Position numbers and translations under genes: made by a program | Notes under the pieces: model-generated | Databases searched by the model: none | What the model was told of the DNA's origin: nothing | What the model saw: the letters and a program-made list of their open reading frames with translations, nothing else | Part shown: piece after piece, positions 54,790 through 64,000 of the stretch | How positions within the stretch are numbered: the first letter of the stretch is position 1 | Layout of the letters: each line of letters opens with the position of its first letter | Assembly (NCBI GenBank): GCA_026214975.1 | Contig: CM047814.1 | Location: forward strand, 23,325,058-23,389,057 | Reading direction: 5' to 3' | DNA length: 64,000 nt | DNA from: Gentiana macrophylla | Lineage: Eukaryota > Streptophyta > Magnoliopsida > Gentianales > Gentianaceae

Positions 54790-55466
54790 TAGGGGTGTCA
54801 TATATGAGTCAGATCGATTTCTGATTTTTTACGATTTTCTCGAATCGAATCAGAAGCACGTTTTGATATTTTCTGAATCGAATCGAATTGGTCATTTTTC
54901 TGAATTGGATCGAACCAATACATCAGGCTTCGGTTCGATTCGATTTTCAGATCGTATTTTTTTTACTATAAATTTTTGATTTTTTCTTCTAAAATGAGAC
55001 AAACACCATTATTGGCACCATGTTTCAATGTGGTGGTCGTTGTAACGACAATTTCAAAGTTCTTTCAACCTTTTCACGATCAAAGGATGAAGAATATTAG
55101 AAGAAGCAAGAACGGCCGGTGAGCTCAAACGGCGTTTATCGTAGTTTAGAAAGCATTTTAGGCTTAGGTTTAGTAGAAACTTAGCGAAGATAAGGTTTAG
55201 AAATTTATGGTTGTGTGTGGAGGGTTTTTATCGTAGGAGCTAGTGAACAAATTAAATTATATATATATAAAATTAAAAATGAAGTATAACTGGTTCGGGT
55301 CGGGTCATACCAGTTTTTAGGGATAAAACCGAAAACTGAATTGGATTTCTGGTTCGGTTTTTCTTCAATTAAAAAACCGTTGGAAACCGCGGTTCATCAT
55401 TTTTCGGTCCGGTTTAATCCGATTCAGTCGGTCAGTCCAGTTTTCTAATTTCGTTGTACACCCCTA
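54790..55466. mobile_element. hAT-like non-autonomous element
   Basis: TAGGGGTGT and ACACCCCTA terminate it. ACACTTAG (54782-54789) and ACTCTTAG (55467-55474) are 8-bp flanks with one mismatch. The body is rich in GATTCGAT/GGTTCGG words and about 677 bp long. Confidence 0.85.
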
Positions 55467-55891
55467 ACTCTTAGAAAGGAAAATGATTGATTAAAAGAAG
55501 TTGAACAAAAAATCGATTTTTTTTGTGTAAAAAGAGAAAAAAAATCTTCTCTTTTCTCACACAAATCTTTTCAGTGGTGCAGTGAGAATAAAATTCAAGA
55601 AAAAACTTTTGAAAAAAATTAAAAAGTTGAGATAATAACACCATCTCATTCTAACCAAACATGCAAGGCTGCAACAATTGAAAAATGAATACAAAATTTT
55701 CTTTTTCTAAGTCTGTTTTTTTAAGTAACAAACATGCCCGTAAGTCTTTATGTTGTTAGGAGTGACGTATCCAAAAATCGAAGGTACTCAAAGGTTTGAA
55801 TGAAATTTTAAAACGGTATGAAGGTTTGAAGGGTATTTTTTATAAACAAAATCTAATCTAATTAATTTTTCTCAAGGGTTTGAATGTTTCT

Positions 55892-55931
<40 letters not shown>

Positions 55932-56447
55932 TCAAGTTTTTCCAAACAACACTCAAGCAGGGAATATTATTGGTACGCCCGGAGGGTGTACGACGTATCA
56001 AAAGAAATCTAGCAAATGTACGAGAAGATAACATACAGTTTGCTTTTTCAAAACTTATGTCACATGGGTTTGATTGTCCTAAACAGGGAATATGATTTTT
56101 CCCTCAATACAACAATCACATGAATATAAATGGCGTCGAATCTGCAGAATTTGCACATTTGTTCTCAGCGATATAATTTCATAGCTTGTAATCGTTAAAG
56201 TGTTCCATATTAGAAATTGTGATTATGTCAGTTAACATATTAAAATATGAATTTTCCTCACCTCATAATCTAAGTTTTGATAGAGGTCATTCTTCTTTTA
56301 TGGGTTTGGGCCTATATTTTTTACAATAACGAAAATTATTCCAAAGAAAATATTTTAAGACCTAGTGCTTAATTAGTCCTCCTAAAAATCCTCGAAATAT
56401 GGGCAGTGGTAAATTAAGACCTAGTGCTTAATTAGTCCCCTAAAAAA
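55467..56447. other. AT-rich stretch, no gene seen
   Basis: Contains an A-run of about 37 at 55893-55929 and a repeated AGACCTAGTGCTTAATTAGTCC at 56360 and 56415. Confidence 0.5.
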
Positions 56448-56746
56448 GTCTTAAGGACATGGCCTAGTGGTAAAGGACATTAGTGTCGTAATAACAGATA
56501 GATATGATCTAGTGGTAAAGGGTTTGAGTGTCGTAATAACAGCTGGACCGGGAGCTGGAGTGTGGAGTAGGGGTGTAAAACAAGCCGAATCGCTCACTTG
56601 AAGCAAGCTCGGACGCCGCTCGTGAAATGCTCGCACAAATAAGATTTAATCAACTCGGTTTAACTCAAGCGGCTTCATCAATATTAACGAGCCAAACTCG
56701 ATCAATTGTAATGCTTGATTCGAATGCTCATGAGTCTTATCGAGCG

Positions 56747-56796
<50 letters not shown>

Positions 56797-57345
56797 TAGA
56801 ATATATATATTCCATCATTTATATATATATTCTTAAATATTTTCATATCATTCCATCGTTTTCATTTTTTTAATAGTATTACTTTTGTCTACTTCTAGAA
56901 AAACTTTTGAGTTTTTCAAAAAAAAAAATTTGAGTTGTCTTTTACGAATATAAAATCAACCATTTACCAAAACTTTGGTCTAGCCGAGCAGCTCGACACT
57001 CGCTCGTGAAATGCTCTCTCAAATAAAATTTAATCGAACTCGAGCAGCTTATCAATATTAACGAGTCAAACTCAAGCATCTTTTTTCTTGCTCGAACAAA
57101 CTCGAGCCGAGTTCGAGCATCATTATTTTTTGGGGTTGCTTGATTCGATAAGTAACTATTTGATTCTGTTCGGATCGATTACACCCCTAGTGTGGAGGTT
57201 CGAATCCCGTAAATGGATGACTTCTTTCAGTCTCTTGGAATAATAGCAGCCCATGACCCTGAGTCACTAGGTTACTTGATTAATCTTTCGACTCATTCCG
57301 TGGGATAGGAGAGTGGAGCCCTTTCGATTAGGGTTTAACCGTTTA
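56448..57345 (+). mobile_element. tRNA-derived SINE split by a hAT-like element
   Basis: Two A-box-like heads (GCCTAGTGGTAAAGGACATT at 56462; TCTAGTGGTAAAGGGTTTGA at 56507) precede the insertion. The B box GGTTCGAATCCCG (57197-57209) and the SINE body (GATGACTTCTTTCAGTCTCT) follow it. A second copy lies reversed at 57890-58045. The promoter boxes are now more than 600 bp apart, so polymerase III transcription should be lost. Confidence 0.8.
56568..57189. mobile_element. hAT-like non-autonomous element inside a SINE
   Basis: TAGGGGTGTAA and TTACACCCCTA are exact inverted ends. GTGTGGAG flanks it at 56560-56567 and 57190-57197. The body has GCTCGTGAAATGCTC twice and an (AT)n run at 56749-56794. 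Confidence 0.95.
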
Positions 57346-57576
57346 ATAATATATGACTATACTTGATTTATATAGTTAATAAATGTTGATTCATATCAAT
57401 TTGAACCAACTCAACATATGTCGATAATTTAGATAACTCAACCTATTCTTTCATTCTTTTGAAGAAGGAAAAAAAAATTTAAGTAGTACATATTAATGAT
57501 ATAAACGAATGTAATGGCATCCTATGCCAACATTTTAAAATTAATTACGCATTTCTCAAAATGTTGAAACCCAACA

Positions 57577-57862
57577 GACTTTGTTTGGTTTGAAGGAAAC
57601 AAAAGAAAAAATAAAATGAGATAAAAGAATTTATTTACAGTGTTTGGTATTCCATGATGAAAATAGAAAGATTTGAAGCCTAATTAAATGATATGATGTA
57701 ATTAATTAAAAAATAAATAAATAGAGCTTTGATATTTCCTTTCATTTCCTTTATTAAATCCAAACACTACAAAGAGACTTTCAATCACTCATTCCTCCTC
57801 CTTTCTCTTCGACACAATCTTCTCTATTCTTTTCTTTTTTTTCTTCAAACCAAACAGAGGTC
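57577..57862. mobile_element. TTTGTTTGG-type MITE
   Basis: GACTTTGTTTGGTTTGAAGG at the left pairs with CTTCAAACCAAACAGAGGTC at the right as imperfect inverted repeats. About 286 bp, no coding, TSD unclear. Confidence 0.7.
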
Positions 57863-57889
57863 ATCACTCCTCCCTGTCCCATGGGATGA

Positions 57890-58045
57890 ATAGAGATATT
57901 AATCGAAGTACGCTACAGTAGTCACGGGCAGATTTTTTATACCAAAAACTGAAAGAAGTCTCCTATTTACGGGTTGAACATCCACCCTCTGACAAAGTCC
58001 AAAGTTCGCGTCGCTTTAAGACTCAAACTCTTACTAACTGGGTTC
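57890..58045 (-). mobile_element. tRNA-derived SINE, second copy, reverse orientation
   Basis: On minus: TTAGTAAGAGTTTGAGTC (A-box region), GTTCAACCCGTAAATAGG (B box) and GACTTCTTTCAGTTTTTGG. This matches the SINE at 56448-57345 in the same order. Confidence 0.75.
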
Positions 58046-58270
58046 TGCATGGAGACTTAATACACATTTCTCAATATTATAGGTAATTAGGTATACGATA
58101 AATATATACATAATGCTGGCATGAAATATCCTCGTATGTGATTAATTGTTTCAATTTTTTTAGTTTGTTTTATGAAAGAAAATAATGTATGACACCGTAT
58201 TAGGTGTATGTATTGTGTAGACATTTGAACGTAAACCTATTGTTATTAAGATATATACATGTATCATGTG

Positions 58271-58321
<51 letters not shown>

Positions 58322-58933
58322 GTTAATTACCTATCTTTTATCGGCTTAAACTTTAAAAATAGTTTAAGCTGATAAAAGAGTTTGTAATGCAACTAGTTTA
58401 CGCTGATTAAAGAATTTGTAATTCAACACAGTATAAAAGTATGATCACGAGTAAGTGTTAGGCTCTTTTTTCACTTTATTATGCTTTTATATGTTTTGTG
58501 TGCCATTTGACCCAAACATGCCATAGACCCACACTTAAGTGAGATATTTTAATTATCTACCCATCATCTAAAACTTTTGAAGCTTTTGAAAGAGATTCAA
58601 CATGGTATTAGAATCAGATCACGAGTATATTGTCCAAGTGTTGGGCCATTTGGCTTAGACTTATTATAAACATACACTTGAAGAAGATTCAACACAGATG
58701 GTAAAGAGTAGTGCAAGTGTTGGCTCAGCTTATTATAGCCTTTCACACTTGAAAGGCGTGTTGCATGGGGCGGATCCACCGAGAATCAAACTACATTTAT
58801 TGTCTAAATTTGTTTTAATAGGTATTACTTTGAGAGGGTCACGTGACCCACCCTCTATATACTAGATCACTCTCTACATAGGCGTGTTAAAATATACAAA
58901 ATATTAATTATCGGATTCTCATCAGCTTAATCT
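58046..58933. other. Downstream flank of the RAD-like gene
   Basis: An (AT)n run lies at 58271-58319. Two imperfect copies of a GTTTAAGCTGATAAAAG-type segment lie near 58360 and 58395. A GGGGCGGATCCACCGAG...GGTCACGTGACCCACC fragment at 58767-58850 is related to the MITE at 25122. No gene is seen. Confidence 0.45.
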
Positions 58934-59248
58934 TTAACGAAAGATGGCAATATATAAAGAGAGTAGAAGGTACCGACCTCTTCTCATCGTCACTGATGAT
59001 AGTTCCGGCGGTCCTATAATCAGGAAGGGGACATGACCGCTCTCGATGTGGTATAAATCCTCCACGAGTACTTCGTAGTGCCTCTTAACCTCTTCCACTG
59101 TCTTTCCTCCGACCGCCTTGGCGACATTGGACCACCGGTCCGGCGTGTCTTTGTCATAAACGGCCAAGGCTCTTTCAAAGGCTTTGTTTTGCTTAGCAGT
59201 CCAAGAAGAATCACATGCACGGCCGGACGACATCGAGTTTGAGGCCAT
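58934..59248 (-). CDS. RADIALIS-like SANT/MYB protein
   Basis: From ATG 59248: [20 protein letters not shown], then [40 protein letters not shown] and [15 protein letters not shown]. This single SANT domain with [16 protein letters not shown] is the hallmark of the RAD/RL family, small nuclear proteins that compete for MYB-type partners (as RADIALIS does in floral asymmetry). After VPF the frame departs from the family. A one-base change would give PDYRT and SDDEKR, so a small deletion or sequence error near 59026 is likely. The usual length is about 80-100 aa. A TATA-like TTATATAAT lies near 59270. Confidence 0.85.
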   Translation of the reverse strand: MASNSMSSGRACDSSWTAKQNKAFERALAVYDKDTPDRWSNVAKAVGGKTVEEVKRHYEVLVEDLYHIESGHVPFLIIGPPELSSVTMRRGRYLLLSLYIAIFR

Positions 59249-60140
59249 TTGTTTAATTAAGAACGTGGAGATTATATAATAAATTTAAAATTGAATAAGA
59301 CAGTGGACTTAGGTTGGATATTTGACAAGAGTATTAAACAATATAGACGTAAATATATGATACTCTTATTAAAAAGATTGAAATGGACTGATGAAAACGA
59401 GGCAAATGAGGCGGGGAAAGGGATGTGGTAAAAGCTAAAAGGCAAAAACTATTGAGGGTGATTTCCAAGTAGTAATTCAACGTTGGCTGATACTGCGAAG
59501 AGGTAAATTAAGTGGCATCAGAACTTCAAATTTATAAGCTCCTCGATCAAGTCCCTTCAAGGATGGAACCATCAAGTAATGACACGGGTACACAGAAATG
59601 TTTTTGCCACAACAAACTTTTAATCCATTAATTTTTTTAGGATCTATATGATTTAATAGGTCTTACATCATAATCAATTGTCTTAAAATGTGTTTGATAC
59701 AATGTTGTGACTATTTTATAGTGGTATTATCATCTCTAGTCGCCCAAGTATTACACAAAATTTTATCAGTTTTGTGTTTGATTTTTTTTTTTTCGCATCT
59801 TTGACTTGCTTATATATATATTTACCGGGGTTGAGGCCAAAATATACAAGAAGTGAATTTTTTTTTTTAGAAAATATGACATGATGCAATCGTTGATGAT
59901 AAGGACAATTCAATATTTTTTTTCCCAATAAACTTTTTTTTGGTATGAAAATTAAAAAAAAGAAAAGAAAAATTGATTATTAAATTTAAGGGTATTTCTG
60001 TCTTTTTCTTAATTATATTTTCTTTTCTTATTATTTTAAGATTAATTAAGCTTTCTGGACCATCAAGTCACATTTAAATCGATTAGGCACATACAATCCT
60101 ATAAAATACCTTTAGATACCTTTAGATTTCCTCAATCTCA
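59249..60140. other. Upstream region of the RAD-like gene
   Basis: AT-rich, T-runs near 59780 and 59855. No second gene; a 70-codon minus frame at 59716-59928 is lysine-rich, low-complexity and unsupported. Confidence 0.4.
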
Positions 60141-61720
60141 CGTTTTCAGAGTTTATAGAGAAGCCTGGCATGCTTTCCCAAGAGCCTCTCCCCGGACAGC
60201 GGACCAGTCAACTCTGTTTAACTTTTTTGGGTTCGTTTCTGCATATCAGAGCATTGAACTCGAAGCAGTTTCGATTTCCAACAACAGTTTAGGCTTTGAA
60301 TATCTTCTTGAATGTAAGATCTAATCTTTACATAGTAGTTCTTGGCTTTGATCATTAGGTTAGATTCGAAGGGTGATCGTTGTCAGATCCGTTCTTGGTT
60401 TGTAGATTCGCATAAGATTTGAAAGTTAGATGTTGTTCGGCTCGTTGTTCGGCTGGTCTTTAAGATGATGAGTTCTTCTTATCAAAATGTTTTGTGTTTG
60501 TTTAAGTTGTTTTGAATATTGTTTTATGTTAAACTGCACGAAACTAGACATGATTATGTGTTGTGGGGTATCTGCTATACTGTGTTTTCGGACCGTTATT
60601 ATGTTTTCTAGTTACATTTCTTCAAACTGTTTTATGCGTTTTGGTTATGAGTAGTGGAGATAGGATGGTAGTTCGGTGTTGTCATGGCCTTTGTATGCTC
60701 TCATAGGTTAGATATAGACTTGCACGTGAACTTATGTTATGCGCTCCTACATGTTTATATAATTAGTGACCTTGCAATGTACTATAAGAGTACCGTGATC
60801 CAGACCCATGTCGGATGTATGACTAGTTGTATTGCCAATGTCGTTTCTAAGACGATGTATTACAATATATAGTATTGTGACCCAGACCCACGTTGGATGT
60901 ATGGCTAGTCATATTACCGATGTTGCAACAAGCCTTTATGCTAAGTTAGTAAAATACACGGTTTGAATAGTCAAGGCAATAACATGGCTATGCTACGTAT
61001 ATAGAAACATGAACATTATAGACAAGACACGAACAAGTGATGGTTAGTAGACAAGCAAAGTATAGGTCAATAGATAGCCTACGTAAGTTCGATCATCCGG
61101 ATAAACACAGTAAGTAAGTAGTCCGTGCAAGACGAATTGAACGTAGTAATTAGACATGTTTTCTATGCATTGTTCAAGTTTTTTTTGTGTGTTCCTTATG
61201 TTTTAAGACATATTTTCAAAGATGTTTTACATAATCTTCAAGTCATGCTTTTAAAGTAATTTTTTTTATGCTTTTTGTGTAAATTTTCAACTGTTTTGTG
61301 AACTGGATGAAGTAAATTCATGTCATGTCTCTCGGCATCCGACTAACATGATCTCTCTTTTGATATACTTTCTCCTTACCGAGCATGTGGCCAGTGCTCA
61401 CTCCTTCATTCCGTATAGCAAGATATGCAGGTTAAAGACGAGTTGTATGATGAGCATGGAGAGCAAGCTTAGGAATGGAGTCATTTAAATTACTTGTGTT
61501 TCAACGGCTTCTTTTTTGTCCAGTTGAGTACATATTTATGATTTAGTTTGACAACAATTGTAATTCGTTGAGTTTGTTAATGGAATATCTTAAGTGTCAG
61601 TTTCCAGAGTCTCTTATTTGTTTCTTTTCTTTCGCGCGTTCTTTAATTACTTCGATACGACATGAGGCTTACGAAGAATTGTAAGGAAATCAAGCCAGGG
61701 TGGCGCAACATATAACAAAA
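60141..61720 (+). repeat. Probable LTR-retroelement remnant
   Basis: CTTACCGAGCATGTGGCCAG, CTCACTCCTTCATT and TATGCAGGTTAAAGACGAG at 61375-61445 resemble the block after TACTAAGTAC in the gypsy-type LTRs. GCATATCAGAGCATTGAAC near 60240 resembles a primer-binding site. ACCCATGTCGGATGTATG and CCCACGTTGGATGTATGG (60805 and 60888) mark a tandem duplication of about 85 bp. Edges are undefined. Confidence 0.4.
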
Positions 61721-62404
61721 TTTTCATTTCCTTTTTTTAAACCAAAAATCATCTTTGTTTAAACAATAAACAATTTAGAGGTAGACAGAATTCATACCAA
61801 AAAGATCTAGAATAGATCGCTGCTTTGTCAACGGTTGTAGTTTTATGCACGAAATTGCCCAAGTGTTCAGCCTCTACCGTTGATCCACACGAACGTCCAT
61901 CGGAATCATTTTTGGACTCTTAGAACTTTGCCTTATGTTTCCTTTCTACTGTCACATTTATACATGCATGATTTTGAAAGGTTTTGATGATTTTTGAAGA
62001 TATGTGTGAAAACATTAACCGCTATCTATCATATCCTAAGATTGTTTAATTTTGCTATCAAGTAGCTTGTTGCCCATGAACCACCAAAGATTGTAAGTGC
62101 TTAGTGTTTTGATGATCGACAACTATGGTTCTTAGATATTTGTCTTTTGGAGATGTGATAATAGAAATCCTACCATTATGCATCTACATGTAAGTGCAAC
62201 TAACTTATCTTTTTGAATATTTAAAAGCAGTTATACCTCAATGCATATGTTGGGTACCTCAGTGTATACTTTGGATATATTAATGCTTGTTGTTGCAACT
62301 TTGAGTAGTGTGATATATTTAATGGTTTTGATATAGTAATATTTGTTTGTAATGATGTTTGATTCTCGCATAGTACTTTGAATGAGGGGTATTTACAAAG
62401 AGCA
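61721..62404. other. No gene seen
   Basis: AT-rich. A minus frame at 62221-62514 overlaps the repeats of the next feature and shows no domain. Confidence 0.4.
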
Positions 62405-62847
62405 AGATTTAGTGCGGGGCTAATAACTTTATAAAGAATGGGATATATCGTTATTACATTAAGATTTAATGCGGGGATAATAACCATATAATGAGGGGAT
62501 GTATCATCGTTCACTCGTGATTTAATGAGAGGAGAATAACCCTATAATTATGGGACGTGTCTTCATTAAGTTGTGAATGAGTTGTCATTAAATCGTGATT
62601 TAATGAGTGCTAAATGACCTTATAATGAGAGGATTGGTCGTTATTACAATATTTTTAGTGACATATTATATTATCATTAAATGTGTCCTATATAATTAAT
62701 GAGGGGAGCCATTTTCGCCCCATTATAAACTTTTAAATAGGGGCACAATGAGGGACGATGAGGGAAATTTTCCCTCAATAAAAGTCACAAGAAATTCACA
62801 TTTATTGAGGGAAATTATCCTCGTTAAAAGCCGATTTACTTGTAGTA
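62405..62847. mobile_element. Probable CACTA-like end with tandem subterminal repeats
   Basis: Four units of about 55-75 bp begin GATTTAATGCGGGGATAATA or variants (62405-62660). AGGGAAATTTTCCCTCAATA and TTATTGAGGGAAATTATCCT follow. The end ATTTACTTGTAGTA at 62847 is like a CACTA terminus (TGTAGTG) with a changed last base. The other end was not found. Confidence 0.4.
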
Positions 62848-63800
62848 TATGGAAGGGGATCAATTTATTTTGGACTAAGAACAATTGTAATGTATTTTAA
62901 ATAGATGCTATTTAATACAACGTCAATGTATTTGGAGGGAGCCTTTGCTTTTACACGGTAGTAGTAGCTTGAAAATAGATTTGAATTCTTTTGACTCCTT
63001 CTAGATAGGAGTCTAAAAATAAATATCGTCTACACTCCCTTTATTGGTATTATCTGATTTTTTTTACCTTATAAATTCAAAAAAAAATTATTTCAATTTT
63101 AATTTAATTTAAATGGGATAATTTTATTATAAGAAAAAAACTGCACAAACGGTTATCTACCCCAACAAACCAAAAAATAAAAATAAAAATTACTCACCAA
63201 CGTTAATGTCAACTTTTTTTTTTTTCAGCCATGAGGTTTTTTTTATATTTTATTTATTAAATTTAATTATAGAGCCACTATGAATATCGACTTGATTTAA
63301 TTCATCAAGGACATCTATTTGATGGACCCCACAATAAAATAGACTTCATTGTATGCGATGACTATTTTTACTAACATGATAAAAAAAAATTATAATGACA
63401 ATGTAAATAAACTGTGTATTGACTATGTATTTTTTAAAACCTACTTAAGTAAAATTTTCATCTTAAAAATTTTACTTATATATATACTATGTAAAATTTT
63501 AATCTTGTAATGACTATGTATTTTTTAAACCTACTTTATAAGTATATAGACTCCATTTCATCTTATTGTAATGACTATGTATTTTTATTAACATGATAAA
63601 ATTTTTATGTCAATTTATCTTATTATTATAGATGATATGGCCGAATATGAATTTTTAGGGGAAGGGGGGGCAAAAAAATACAATGCATGCGTGATAATAT
63701 GTTTTTCCGGATCCGAGAGGGGCTGGGGGCGACTGGTGAAGTTAAGTGAAGAAGTGAGTTTTTGTGCCTTTGGGAACACATATCAAACACCTTCATGTAA
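62848..63800. other. AT-rich stretch, no gene seen
   Basis: AATGACTATGTATTTTT recurs at about 63411, 63508 and 63570, with ACCTACTT words. A 66-codon frame at 63607-63807 has no domain. Confidence 0.4.
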
Positions 63801-64000
63801 ATGTTAGTTAGGGCGGTAATTTAGCAGTTAGGAAAAATTGCTCTATATAAAGTTTAATTAGGTGATAGGTTAGTCACTTAGTTAGTTCCGTTATTCAATT
63901 TAGCAACTCATTCATTTTGATTTCTTCTTTGTAATTTTATGTTCTTTACTTCATCTTCTTCTTCATTGAAAATGTTCAAAAGTTCTGTAAATTTCCTTTG
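63801..64000 (+). repeat. Probable start of a copia-type LTR
   Basis: TGTTAGTTAGGGCGGTAATT, then CTATATAAAG at 63843-63852 (TATA-like) and a pyrimidine-rich, CTTCTTCTTC-type R/U5 start. It resembles a copia LTR but runs off the window edge, so it cannot be paired. Confidence 0.4.

Noticed and set aside
55880..56095. 71-codon ORF after the long A-run
   Set aside because: Its start is poly-lysine from the A-run; the remainder has no domain.

Overview
The window looks like transposon-rich, gene-poor nuclear DNA of a flowering plant, probably a eudicot. It is AT-rich, with many AT microsatellites. It carries Ty1/copia, Ty3/gypsy-type, CACTA, hAT-like, LINE and SINE sequences, and plant genes with introns: a DOG1-domain gene, a RADIALIS-like SANT gene, and fragments of a UBP1-type RNA-binding protein, NADP-malic enzyme and a class 3 lipase. 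I cannot name the species. All reading was by eye, so edges without a target-site duplication (TSD) are approximate.

Layout. 1-1745: two interleaved tandem arrays, open at the left edge. 1806-5998: a segment of about 1.1-1.3 kb present twice, one copy carrying an extra insertion that the other lacks. 7513-13814: a gypsy-type solo LTR (TSD CAACT) split by a 4.5 kb CACTA transposon (TSD AAC) with a decayed TNP2-type transposase on the minus strand. 14317-15021: DOG1-domain gene, minus strand. 15734-17343: an inverted-repeat element filled with three different minisatellites. 18230-24462: copia element B, minus strand (TSD GTACA). 24600-25450: LINE remnant interrupted by a hAT-like MITE. 25860-27496: LTR-like debris and a lipase exon. 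27497-38666: copia element A, plus strand (TSD AACAC), with a MITE in its 5' LTR and a second, minus-strand copia element C (28654-33563, TSD GTTTT) in its leader. 38667-42774: minisatellites, LTR remnants and MITEs. 42775-45012: a small copia derivative with gag but no integrase, reverse transcriptase or RNase H (TSD TCTTC). 45013-48200: retroelement debris, including an LTR end with a primer-binding site. 48900-51560: intron-bearing exon fragments of UBP1, NADP-malic enzyme and possibly ribosomal protein L2, lined up on one strand. 51820-53495: another gypsy-type LTR. 54480-58050: several hAT-like MITEs, one of which splits a SINE promoter. 58934-59248: RADIALIS-like gene, minus strand. 59249-64000: LTR-like and CACTA-like remnants and the start of a copia-type LTR.

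There is no operon-like cooperation here. The logic is successive insertion, and TSDs and empty sites let the order be read. Only the DOG1-like and RAD-like loci look like host genes that could be complete, and both carry apparent frameshifts. Several frameshifts sit at CTG/CAG trinucleotides, and the same discrepancy separates the two LTRs of copia B, so some breaks may be sequencing artefacts rather than decay. The most unusual signal is a set of small hairpins with an invariant ACG-CC-CGT core and covarying flanks, found in LTRs of both a copia and a gypsy-type element.
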